A stretch of DNA of 10,233 nt from Candidatus Rokuibacteriota bacterium (GCA_016201645.1 JACQCL010000216.1:1-10233), one strand, 5' to 3'. Positions 1-6,053 are shown, numbered from the stretch's first letter. Translations and numbers: made by a program. Notes: generated by a model from the letters alone, not told the origin.

Positions 1-317
1 ATCTGCCCCCGCTCCACCTTCGCTCCAGTCGCCTCCAGGTCCTTGACGGTGATCGCTTCGTTCGGACCGCGGGAGATCGGAATCACCCAGCCCTCTCCCG
101 CGAGATCGTCGAGGGCGTAGGTGTCAATGGTCCGCCCGCCCTTGATGAAGTGGAGCGGCGCGTCCACGTGGGTGCCGAGGTGGCTGACGAGGCGGAGTTC
201 CTGGAGGTTGTACGCTTCCCGCTCGACGTCGAAGATGGTCCGAATGCAGGGCGGCCCACCCGCCGGGATGTGGGTCATCCCCTCGTGATAGGGGTGAGCC
301 AGATCGAACCAGCGCAT
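1..317 (-). CDS. Cyclase family / kynurenine formamidase-like metal-dependent hydrolase, N-terminal part (3' end beyond window)
   Basis: Only the first 105 residues are present; the gene runs off the left edge. The reverse-strand translation from the ATG at 317-315 begins MRWFDLAHPYHEGMTHIP and carries HLGTHVDAPLHF at about residues 48-59. This is the HxGTHxDxPxHF metal-binding signature of the PF04199 cyclase family (bacterial kynurenine formamidase KynB, isatin hydrolase and relatives), whose His/Asp residues bind the catalytic divalent metal. Family members are usually about 210-260 aa, so roughly half is missing. The gene starts 27 nt after the stop of the solute-binding protein gene and is probably the fourth gene of the same transcript; no strong Shine-Dalgarno is visible. 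The family assignment is firm, but the substrate (amide, lactone or imide ring) cannot be told from this fragment, and nothing nearby points to tryptophan catabolism. Confidence 0.85.
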   Translation of the reverse strand, partial: MRWFDLAHPYHEGMTHIPAGGPPCIRTIFDVEREAYNLQELRLVSHLGTHVDAPLHFIKGGRTIDTYALDDLAGEGWVIPISRGPNEAITVKDLEATGAKVERGQ

Positions 318-344
318 GGTGGCGCGCCTAACGCCCCCGAGGCG

Positions 345-1328
345 TCATTGGATCACGTGCTCCGCCCGGATGAGAAGGGACTGTGGCATCGTGAGGCCGA
401 GGGCCTTCGCCGTTTTCAGATTAATGATCAGCTCGAACTTCGTGGCCTGCTCGATGGGCAGATCGGCAGGCTTGGCACCCTTGAGGAGCTTGTCCACAAA
501 GACGGCGGCCCGGCGCCAGATATCGGGAAAGTTCACGGCGTAAGCCATCAGGCCTCCAACGTCCGCATACTCCCTGAACCCGATCGTCGGCAGCCGGCTC
601 TTGACCGCAAGGTCCGCGATCCGTCCCGCGTGAGCAATGAGCACGGCGTCATCGATAATCGCAACCGCCTCGGCCCGTCTCTTGGTCATCGCCGAAAAGG
701 CGCCGGCGAACTCGTCAGGGCTTCGCACCTCAAACTGGTGAAGCTGCACCTTCAATGACCTGGCTGCGGCCTCCACCGCTTTGAGCACCGGCCCCATGGA
801 AGGATTGTCCGGATTCAAGAGGAGAGCCACCCGGCTGGCACGGGGCACGGCCTCCTTCAGCAGTTCCAGCCTTTTCGCGTTGATTTCGGGGAAAAAGAAC
901 GTTGAGCCGGTGATATTCCCGCCCGGGCGCGCGACGCTTGCGACGATCCCGGTGGCCACAGCGTCGCCGCTCACGGCCATGACGATGGGGATTGTCTTGG
1001 TCGCTTGCTTCGCTGCCAAGGTCCCTGGGGTCCCATGAGTGACGATCACCTCAACATTAAGGCGCACGAGTTCTGCCGCAAGATCGGGAAGGCTGTCGTA
1101 CCTGCCTTCGGCCCATCGGTATTCGATGACGATGTTTTTCCCCTCGACGTAGCCGAGGTCGCGGAGGCCCTGCCGGAATGCCTCCACCAGGCTCGCGTAG
1201 CCGGAGGACGAGGCAGCGCCCAGGAAGCCTATCCGATGGACCTTCGGCGGCCGCTGCGCGTCGGACGCGAGCGGCGCACCAAGAACCGCGAGAGCGAGGG
1301 TGACAAGGATCGTGATGCTTCTGGGCAT
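345..1328 (-). CDS. ABC-type solute-binding protein, PF04392 (TrpX-like) family
   Basis: This 327-aa protein starts with a Sec signal peptide: MPRS, a hydrophobic core ITILVTLALAVLGAPLAS, then SDA-Q as a likely cleavage site near residue 24. The mature part opens with KVHRIGFLGA and later shows GLRDLGYVEGKNIVIEYRWAEGR, THGTPGTLAAKQAT and TIPIVMAVSGD, all typical of the PF04392 ABC substrate-binding family, a two-lobed periplasmic fold. Some members bind aromatic amino acids, but most are uncharacterised and strongly expanded in environmental proteobacteria and Rokubacteria-like genomes (family knowledge). Length is normal. It starts 18 nt after the stop of the 353-aa gene with only a weak AAGG-type ribosome site, so it is probably co-transcribed. 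No permease or ATPase gene is in view, so it is either an orphan receptor or works with a transporter encoded elsewhere. The ligand is unknown. Confidence 0.9.
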   Translation of the reverse strand: MPRSITILVTLALAVLGAPLASDAQRPPKVHRIGFLGAASSSGYASLVEAFRQGLRDLGYVEGKNIVIEYRWAEGRYDSLPDLAAELVRLNVEVIVTHGTPGTLAAKQATKTIPIVMAVSGDAVATGIVASVARPGGNITGSTFFFPEINAKRLELLKEAVPRASRVALLLNPDNPSMGPVLKAVEAAARSLKVQLHQFEVRSPDEFAGAFSAMTKRRAEAVAIIDDAVLIAHAGRIADLAVKSRLPTIGFREYADVGGLMAYAVNFPDIWRRAAVFVDKLLKGAKPADLPIEQATKFELIINLKTAKALGLTMPQSLLIRAEHVIQ

Positions 1329-1346
1329 CGCGCTCGTCCGCCTTGC

Positions 1347-2408
1347 CTAGGCGCGGAGACGGGTGAGCGGGCGGTGAACCGCCCGGCTGAAGGTGCAGTT
1401 CGGCACCACGGCTGAGTGCTTGCCCGCCCCCCCGGCCACGACCACCAGGATTTCTTCGGGCGAGGCGACGCTCGGCAGCAGCGCGCGGTCATCGGTGACC
1501 GCCAGCATCCAGTCGGGCCACTCCTGGATCCCCCACATCCCCCCGAGCTTGAGCGTGCCGAGCGGCAGGCGCGCGTGCTCGAAGACGAACACCTTGACGT
1601 CGTCCTTCGAAAAGCCGTCGGCGGCGATCGTGGCCGCGTGCTCGGGCCCGAGGACGATGAGGAGCTGGCTCTGGGAGAGGTACCACTTCACGTTGGAGCC
1701 GAGCGTCGCCGCCGTGTCCGAAGCCGTGTGCAGAATGCCCGCCGCTCGCGTGGAGACATGATCGTTGACGTTGTGAGGCGCCTCGCCTCCGAACACCGTG
1801 ACGACTGACTGGTTCGCGGCATAGCCCAGCTCGACGTGATGAGACGCCCACGGGCTCGCGCTCTCGTTCTCGGCGATGGCGTAGGAATACTTGGCCGGGC
1901 TTCCGTGGGTCGCCATGTCGTGGCCTCCGGGCCACCCGCCCCCCACATTCATCAGGATGAGCCGGAGCGCCCGCCCGATGGTGGCATTCGCCCGGAAGCC
2001 TGGGCCGAAGCAGCCGGCACCGCTCTGCATCCCGATGGTGCGCGCGTAGGGACCGTTCAAAATCAGCAATGGCGCAACCGGGTGAGTGGTGGCCTGAACG
2101 CCATAGAGGTTGAAGGCGGGGTCCAGCATCGCCTCCACCGCGGCCAAGACCACCGGGAAGAACTCGGGGAGGCACCCGGCCATCACCGAGTTGACCGCAA
2201 GCTTCTCGAGCGTCGCCTCACGCCAGAGCGGGGGGAGCGGTCCCAGCGACTCCTCGGCGTCCCCCGCCACGGACGCTAGCATCGCCTCGACCCGCTCGGG
2301 AGTCGGAGGGATGATCGGCAGGCCGTCGCACCATTCGCGCTCGCAGAAGGCCTGAAAGACCGCCTCAGGAGAATCGGGGAGCTCCAAGACCTGAGACCGA
2401 AGCGTCAT
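1347..2408 (-). CDS. Conserved hypothetical protein, putative partner of the UGSC selenoprotein (353 aa)
   Basis: I do not recognise a named enzyme. The protein has no signal peptide or membrane segment and looks like a cytosolic globular protein. Striking stretches are REWCDGLPIIPPTPERV (residues 25-41), SGAGCFGPGFRANATIGRA (129-147), NVGGGWPGGHDMATHGSPAKY (154-174) and a His/Asn-rich GGEAPHNVNDHVSTRAAG (207-224). Cysteines lie at 22, 27, 79, 133 and 338; Cys27 and Cys133 sit inside the most conserved-looking motifs. The ATG at 2408 overlaps the TGA of the selenoprotein gene as ATGA, with no strong Shine-Dalgarno of its own, so translation is probably coupled to complete read-through of the upstream UGA. 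From memory, genes like this recur beside UGSC-family genes. A joint redox or reductase complex is inference; no catalytic activity can be assigned. Confidence 0.8.
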   Translation of the reverse strand: MTLRSQVLELPDSPEAVFQAFCEREWCDGLPIIPPTPERVEAMLASVAGDAEESLGPLPPLWREATLEKLAVNSVMAGCLPEFFPVVLAAVEAMLDPAFNLYGVQATTHPVAPLLILNGPYARTIGMQSGAGCFGPGFRANATIGRALRLILMNVGGGWPGGHDMATHGSPAKYSYAIAENESASPWASHHVELGYAANQSVVTVFGGEAPHNVNDHVSTRAAGILHTASDTAATLGSNVKWYLSQSQLLIVLGPEHAATIAADGFSKDDVKVFVFEHARLPLGTLKLGGMWGIQEWPDWMLAVTDDRALLPSVASPEEILVVVAGGAGKHSAVVPNCTFSRAVHRPLTRLRA

Positions 2409-2947
2409 CGCGACACGCCGACGAGAGCGGCCAGCTCCTCCACCGCCTGGTGGGCGCGTCGGCGCACTCCTTCCAGCTTCTCGCCCCCGAGCGGGTGGTC
2501 AATGACGATCAGCGGCAGGCCGCCCACCCCCAGCGCTTGAAGCTGGCCCACAGCGAGCGGCTGAAACGTGACGGTCGCGATCAATCCGGCGGGAGTCCCG
2601 CCTTTGGCCAGCTCCACCGCGTCGTGGAGACTCCACGACGTGCAGGAGCCTCAGTCCGCGGACCCGGCAAGGACAAGGTCGCAGGCCTTCGCCAGCTCTG
2701 CCAGGATCTCGGGGGCCGCGGGGGTGGAGGCGTTGGCCTTCCTCCGGTGCACGACGGCCTTCACGCCGAAGCGCTCCCGGAGGAGCCCGGCCATCTCGGC
2801 AACCAGCTTGTCGAAGTTCGGCTTCGTATTGTCGAGGAATCCGATCGTCTTCCCTCTGAGGTCCGGCGGCAGCGCCGGCGCCGTGAGGACGCGGCGCCTC
2901 ACCTCTCCCACCGGGCTCAACACTCGAATACAATCAGGGGGCGACAT
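2405..2947 (-). CDS. UGSC-family selenoprotein with in-frame UGA (Sec99)
   Basis: One reading frame runs from ATG 2947 to TGA 2405, 180 aa including Sec, interrupted only by a TGA at 2653-2651. Before it the frame reads RGKTIGFLDNTKPNFD (31-46) and ends LVLAGSAD; after it the same frame, with no shift, reads GSCTSWSLHDAVELAKGGTP. The combined Sec-Gly-Ser-Cys (U99-C102) is the defining motif of the UGSC (seleno)protein family, known from metagenomic selenoproteome surveys. U99 and C102 form a UxxC redox pair. The FLDNTKPN motif and the downstream HPLGGEKLEGV segment also match my memory of the family. A GGAGGT ribosome site (2960-2955) lies 7 nt before the start, and a SECIS-like hairpin starts at the base after the UGA. 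The biochemical activity is unknown; a thiol/selenol redox function is inferred. A standard gene caller would report a 98-aa protein plus a spurious 70-aa GTG-start protein. Selenocysteine machinery (selA, selB, selC, selD) must be elsewhere. Confidence 0.9.
2610..2650 (-). promoter_or_regulatory. Putative bacterial SECIS element just downstream of the Sec UGA
   Basis: On the minus strand the 41 nt directly after the UGA fold into a two-tier hairpin. The lower stem pairs 2650-2645 (GGCUCC) with 2615-2610 (GGAGCU), six pairs including one G-U. A 4 x 4 internal loop follows. The upper stem pairs 2640-2632 (CGUCGUGGA) with 2628-2620 (UCCACGACG), nine perfect Watson-Crick pairs. The apical loop is GUC (2631-2629), or AGUCU if the closing A-U opens. 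There are 19 nt between the UGA and the loop, and the loop begins with G; both agree with what is known of bacterial SECIS elements read by SelB. The bulged U of the E. coli fdhF element is not evident. The whole element is translated. Confidence 0.75.
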
Positions 2948-2954
2948 CGTCGGG

Positions 2955-2960
2955 ACCTCC
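2955..2960 (-). promoter_or_regulatory. Shine-Dalgarno of the UGSC selenoprotein gene
   Basis: The minus strand reads GGAGGT seven bases before ATG 2947. It fixes the start of the selenoprotein and is the best ribosome site in the minus-strand unit. Confidence 0.75.
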
Positions 2961-2979
2961 GGGTGACGCGAGCGGGCCT

Positions 2980-3009
2980 ATTCTACGTCCGAGCCGGGGG
3001 TAACCTCAA
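2980..3009 (-). promoter_or_regulatory. Putative sigma70-like promoter of the selenoprotein operon
   Basis: On the minus strand TTGAGG (3009-3004; 4 of 6 to TTGACA) is separated by 18 nt from TAGAAT (2985-2980; 5 of 6 to TATAAT). Transcription would start near 2973, giving a leader of about 25 nt that includes the GGAGGT ribosome site. It lies in the 93-bp gap between the 73-aa gene and the selenoprotein gene, so the four-gene unit need not depend on read-through. This is motif matching only. Confidence 0.5.
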
Positions 3010-3040
3010 GGGACCGGGCCGCGCCTGGACCGGCGGCGGT

Positions 3041-3262
3041 TCAGCGGGGCGGCGGGGTGAATCGCACCGAGCGCTGGAGGAGACGGCTAAGATTCGCCTG
3101 AAGCTCGGCGAGGACAGATCGCTTCACGCGGACCGACACCGCCTCGACCGGTTCGGAACCGACGACCCGGTGGATGAGCAAGGTTCCGGTGAATTCCTCG
3201 GCGCTCTCGTCCGTGGCGGCTAACTCTCGCACCCCCAGCAGTTCCCACTCATTGTCCTTCAT
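3041..3262 (-). CDS. Small hypothetical protein (73 aa)
   Basis: The protein runs from MKDNEWELLGVRELAATDES to a C-terminal SVRFTPPPR. The ATG at 3262 is chosen because a purine-rich GGAGGGG lies just upstream on the minus strand; the frame stays open to 3505, but that extension would overlap the start of the divergent rpiB-pgi gene and is Arg/Gly/Ser/Pro-rich with no ribosome site. The protein is soluble, with no signal or transmembrane segment, and alternates acidic N-terminal and Val/Leu-rich central parts (GTLLIHRVVGSEPVEAVSVRVKRSVLAELQANLSRLL). That suggests a small beta-strand region followed by a helix. I do not recognise the family. It lies 93 bp upstream of the selenoprotein gene, which has its own predicted promoter, so membership in that operon is uncertain. 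Confidence 0.6.
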   Translation of the reverse strand: MKDNEWELLGVRELAATDESAEEFTGTLLIHRVVGSEPVEAVSVRVKRSVLAELQANLSRLLQRSVRFTPPPR

Positions 3263-3444
3263 GGTCCCCTCCGTGCTCCCCGTCAGCTTACAGCCACCTG
3301 ACCTTCCCCCTGCATAAGTTCTCTTTTTCTGGACAGAACCCCAGCGACAGCGTACAGATGGCATATGGCCGTCATTCTGCCGACACTGGCCGAGCCACCC
3401 CGCGGACAGGCCAGCCAGCGCCGTCCGGGGGTGGGGGCCCGAGT

Positions 3445-3473
3445 TTGTCGGATCGCCCCGCTCCTGACATACT
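3445..3473 (+). promoter_or_regulatory. Putative sigma70-like promoter of the pentose-phosphate cluster
   Basis: TTGTCG (3445-3450; 4 of 6) and CATACT (3468-3473; 4 of 6) are separated by 17 bp. The predicted start of transcription near 3480 leaves a leader of about 18 nt, just enough for the AGGGAG ribosome site at 3484-3489. The match is modest, but the geometry is right and it is the only good pair in front of this gene. Confidence 0.4.
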
Positions 3474-3480
3474 AGAACCC

Positions 3481-3495
3481 GGCAGGGAGACTGCC
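3481..3495 (+). promoter_or_regulatory. Small hairpin presenting the rpiB-pgi Shine-Dalgarno
   Basis: GGCAG (3481-3485) and CTGCC (3491-3495) are perfect inverted repeats around the loop GGAGA, so the AGGGAG ribosome site, 8 nt before ATG 3498, lies partly in the stem and partly in the loop. A five-pair stem is weak and may be chance in G+C-rich DNA. Confidence 0.35.
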
Positions 3496-3497
3496 CG

Positions 3498-6053
3498 ATG
3501 CGCATAGCCTTCGGCTGCGATCACGCCGGCCACCCGTTGAAGGAGCCCATCATCGCGGCTCTCGAGCAGGACGGCCACCACGTCCTGGACCTGGGCACCT
3601 TCTCCACGGATCCGGTTGACTACCCGGATTTCGCCCGGGCAGTCGGGAACGCCGTGCGCAACCAGTTCGTCGAGGTGGGGATCCTCGTCTGCGGCAGCGG
3701 GGTGGGCGCCGCCATCGCAGCCAACAAGATAATGGGAGTCCGCGCCGCGCTCTGCCAGGACCTCTTCACGGCGCGCCAGAGCCGGGAGGACGACGACGCA
3801 AACGTCCTTTGCCTCGGGGCCCGCGTCCTGAACGCGGAGAACGCCATCGAGATCGCCCGCGAATGGCTCGCAACCGAGTTCTCGGGCGAGGACCGGCACG
3901 TGCGCCGCCTCGCCAAGATCGCCGACCTGGAGCAGGGATCTCTTCCCGCGGCAGCCGAGCGGACGGTTCGACGCGAGCCAGCGGCTCGCCCCGCGCCCGT
4001 GCCGGTGGAGGAAACGCCGCCCCCTCGCGCCAGGCCCGCACCCCGCCCTGCTCCCCCTCGCGAGGAGCCGCCTCCCCGCCCAGCCCCCGCCGCGCCCCGC
4101 GAGCGACCGGCGCCCCCGCCCCGGCCTGCCGAGCGCGAACCCATCACGCTGGAGCCCTCGCTGGCCGACGAGGTCGCCAAGGTCATCGAAGAGTTCGATC
4201 GGGAGACGGGCGGAGTGGAGGTTTCACGAGAGGCGCCTCCCCGTGCGCCGGCCCGTCCCGCGCCCAAACCCCCTGCCGCTCCGCAGCCGGTGGCCGCGGG
4301 CCCCCAGCCTTCGGCCGTGGCTCCGCCGCCTCCGCCACCGCCGCCGCCGCCGCGCGCGACTCCGGCCGAGCAATTCGCCCGGATGACGGACGCGGCACTG
4401 AAGACCCTCGAGGACCGCGGGTTTGTCGAAAGTCTGTGGATCAAGGACGCTTCCCTCTGGACCGACGACAGCGCCCAGCAGGCGGTGATCCGCAACCGGC
4501 TCGGCTGGCTGACCTCGCCGACGCTGATGCGGCAGCACGTGGACGACCTCAAGGAGTTCGCCGACGACATCCGCCGCGCGCACTACACCCACATCCTCCT
4601 TCTCGGCATGGGGGGTTCCACCCTGTGCCCGGAGGTCCTCTCGCTCACGTTTGGTGCGAAGATGGGCTTCCCGGACCTCGTCCTCCTGGATTCCACGGAC
4701 CCGGCGGCCGTGAAGGCGGCGCTCAATCGGATCAACCTTCCCCGCACCCTCTTCGTCGTCTCCTCCAAGTCTGGCCTGACGTCCGAGACGATGGCTTTTT
4801 ACGCCTTCTTCAGGGAACAAGTCGAGCGAGGCTCACGCGGAAAGCCCGGGCTCCAGTTCGTGGCGATCACGGACGGCGGGACGCCGCTCGAGAAGCTGGC
4901 GAAGGGCCAGGGCTTCCGCAAGGTCTTTCTCAACCCCCCCACGATCGGCGGTCGCTATTCGGCGCTCTCGTACTTCGGCCTCCTGCCGGGGGCCCTCGTC
5001 GGCGTGGACGTGGCAGGAGTTCTGGACCGGGCGGTGACTGCGGTGGAACAGGCCGCCGATTCGGTTCCGATCCGGGAAAATCACGGCGTCGTGCTCGGCG
5101 CCAAGCTCGCCGCTCTCGGCAAGGCGGGTCGCGACAAGGTCACCTTCGTCTTTTCCCCGGGCGTCGCCCCGTTCGGGGCCTGGGTGGAGCAGCTCCTCGC
5201 GGAGAGCCTCGGGAAGAACGGGCGCGGCCTCATCCCCGTGGACGGTGAGCCGCTCGGGCCGCCGACGGTGTATGGCTCCGACCGGATCTTCGTAGCCATG
5301 ACCCTGGCCGACGAGGCTGTCGCGCTGGAGGCCGGCTTGGCGGCCTTGGAAGAAGCCGGGCATCCGGTGATCAGGATCAGACTCAGAGAACTCTTCGACC
5401 TCGGGGCGGAGTTCTACCGCTGGGAGATCGCCACCGCAACCATCGGCGCGCTCCTGGAGGTCAATCCGTTCGACGAGCCAAACGTCCAGGAGTCCAAGGA
5501 CCTCACCGGCAAGCTCCTGGCGGCCTACCGCACCAGCCGTCGCCTGCCCGAGTGGGCCGTCGACCGGGAGGAGGACGGGATCGCGTTGCTCACGGGAGCC
5601 GGCACAAAACCCTCCACCGTCGCCGAGGGGCTTGGTGCCCACCTCGGACTGGCGCGGCCCGGAGAGTACATCGCCTTTCAGGCCTACCTGCCGCCCAAGC
5701 CGGAGATCGCCGAGGCCCTTCAGGAGTTGCGCCGGGTCATGCGGGACAAGACCAAGCTCGCGGTCACGGTGGGCGTGGGACCGCGCTACCTGCACTCAAC
5801 GGGCCAGCTCCACAAGGGTGGACCGCCCAACGGCCTCTTCATCCAGCTGACGGCCGAGGACGCGCACGACTTGGCCATCCCCGGCGAGGCCTATACCTTC
5901 GCCGTGTTGAAAAATGCCCAGGCGCTGGGGGACCTCCAGGCGCTCCGAAACAAAGGCCGACGGGTGATCAGGATCCATCTCGGCGGGAAAGACCCGGCCG
6001 ATACCCTGAAGAAGCTCACCGCCATGCTCGCCCGCGTCGCTCCGGCCCACTAG
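3498..6053 (+). CDS. rpiB-pgi: RpiB-Pgi fusion: ribose-5-phosphate isomerase B + glucose-6-phosphate isomerase
   Basis: This 851-aa cytosolic protein has three parts. Residues 1-147 are RpiB: MRIAFGCDHAGHPLKEP, DYPDFA, and VCGSGVGAAIAANK with Cys65 matching catalytic Cys66 of E. coli RpiB. The E. coli HND motif (His99) is DDD here, with Asp98 in place of the His. Residues 148-293 are a Pro/Ala/Arg-rich linker with an acidic helical island at about 214-238 and a run of ten prolines (276-285). Residues 294-851 are a sugar-isomerase (SIS) Pgi domain: LLLGMGGSTLCPEV (367-380), SSKSGLTSET (422-431), GGRYS (484-488), AESLGKNGRG with Glu569, NPFDEPNVQESKD with Lys667, and YLHSTGQLHKGGP (764-776). 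This Pgi resembles the C-terminal half of bifunctional transaldolase-Pgi proteins rather than classical E. coli Pgi. The protein would interconvert G6P/F6P and ribulose-5-P/ribose-5-P. It is the first gene of a cluster with gnd, zwf and pgl; start chosen from the RpiB N-terminus and AGGGAG site. Confidence 0.9.
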   Translation: MRIAFGCDHAGHPLKEPIIAALEQDGHHVLDLGTFSTDPVDYPDFARAVGNAVRNQFVEVGILVCGSGVGAAIAANKIMGVRAALCQDLFTARQSREDDDANVLCLGARVLNAENAIEIAREWLATEFSGEDRHVRRLAKIADLEQGSLPAAAERTVRREPAARPAPVPVEETPPPRARPAPRPAPPREEPPPRPAPAAPRERPAPPPRPAEREPITLEPSLADEVAKVIEEFDRETGGVEVSREAPPRAPARPAPKPPAAPQPVAAGPQPSAVAPPPPPPPPPPRATPAEQFARMTDAALKTLEDRGFVESLWIKDASLWTDDSAQQAVIRNRLGWLTSPTLMRQHVDDLKEFADDIRRAHYTHILLLGMGGSTLCPEVLSLTFGAKMGFPDLVLLDSTDPAAVKAALNRINLPRTLFVVSSKSGLTSETMAFYAFFREQVERGSRGKPGLQFVAITDGGTPLEKLAKGQGFRKVFLNPPTIGGRYSALSYFGLLPGALVGVDVAGVLDRAVTAVEQAADSVPIRENHGVVLGAKLAALGKAGRDKVTFVFSPGVAPFGAWVEQLLAESLGKNGRGLIPVDGEPLGPPTVYGSDRIFVAMTLADEAVALEAGLAALEEAGHPVIRIRLRELFDLGAEFYRWEIATATIGALLEVNPFDEPNVQESKDLTGKLLAAYRTSRRLPEWAVDREEDGIALLTGAGTKPSTVAEGLGAHLGLARPGEYIAFQAYLPPKPEIAEALQELRRVMRDKTKLAVTVGVGPRYLHSTGQLHKGGPPNGLFIQLTAEDAHDLAIPGEAYTFAVLKNAQALGDLQALRNKGRRVIRIHLGGKDPADTLKKLTAMLARVAPAH
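3939..4376 (+). repeat. Low-complexity Pro/Ala-coding linker region with CCG repeats
   Basis: This stretch of rpiB-pgi encodes roughly residues 148-293, dominated by Pro, Ala and Arg in PAP/PPPRP patterns. At 4321-4355 it degenerates into imperfect CCG/CCT/CCA triplets coding ten consecutive prolines. Triplet slippage would change linker length without shifting the frame. Around 4137-4212 the low complexity is broken by an acidic, helix-like island. Confidence 0.7.

Larger units (their letters stand above)
3263..3497. other. Divergent intergenic region between the 73-aa gene and the pentose-phosphate cluster
   Basis: These 235 bp hold the outward-facing control regions of both units. The right end contains a candidate promoter and hairpin for rpiB-pgi (listed separately). 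Around 3425-3440 is a G-rich patch (five G, T, five G). A short A+T-rich patch at about 3313-3330 could belong to a minus-strand promoter, but no convincing hexamer pair was found. No operator repeat or RNA gene was recognised. Confidence 0.5.

Noticed and set aside
2405..2617. Separate 70-aa GTG-start gene after the selenoprotein fragment
   Set aside because: It is the same frame as 2651-2947, separated only by the Sec UGA and 11 sense codons, with no ribosome site of its own.
2651..2653. Nonsense mutation or sequencing error in a decaying gene
   Set aside because: The stop falls exactly at U of the UGSC motif, is UGA rather than UAA/UAG, and is followed by a SECIS-like hairpin; no other lesion is present.
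3425..3440. G-quadruplex in the divergent promoter region
   Set aside because: Only two long G tracts occur, short of the four needed for an intramolecular quadruplex.
3041..3505. 154-aa version of the small minus-strand gene
   Set aside because: It would overlap the rpiB-pgi start, lacks a ribosome site, and its N-terminal half has antisense-like composition; ATG 3262 has a good site.
3809..5248. 479-aa plus-strand open frame
   Set aside because: It lies wholly within rpiB-pgi in another frame and is an Arg/Gly/Pro-rich shadow of G+C-rich coding DNA.
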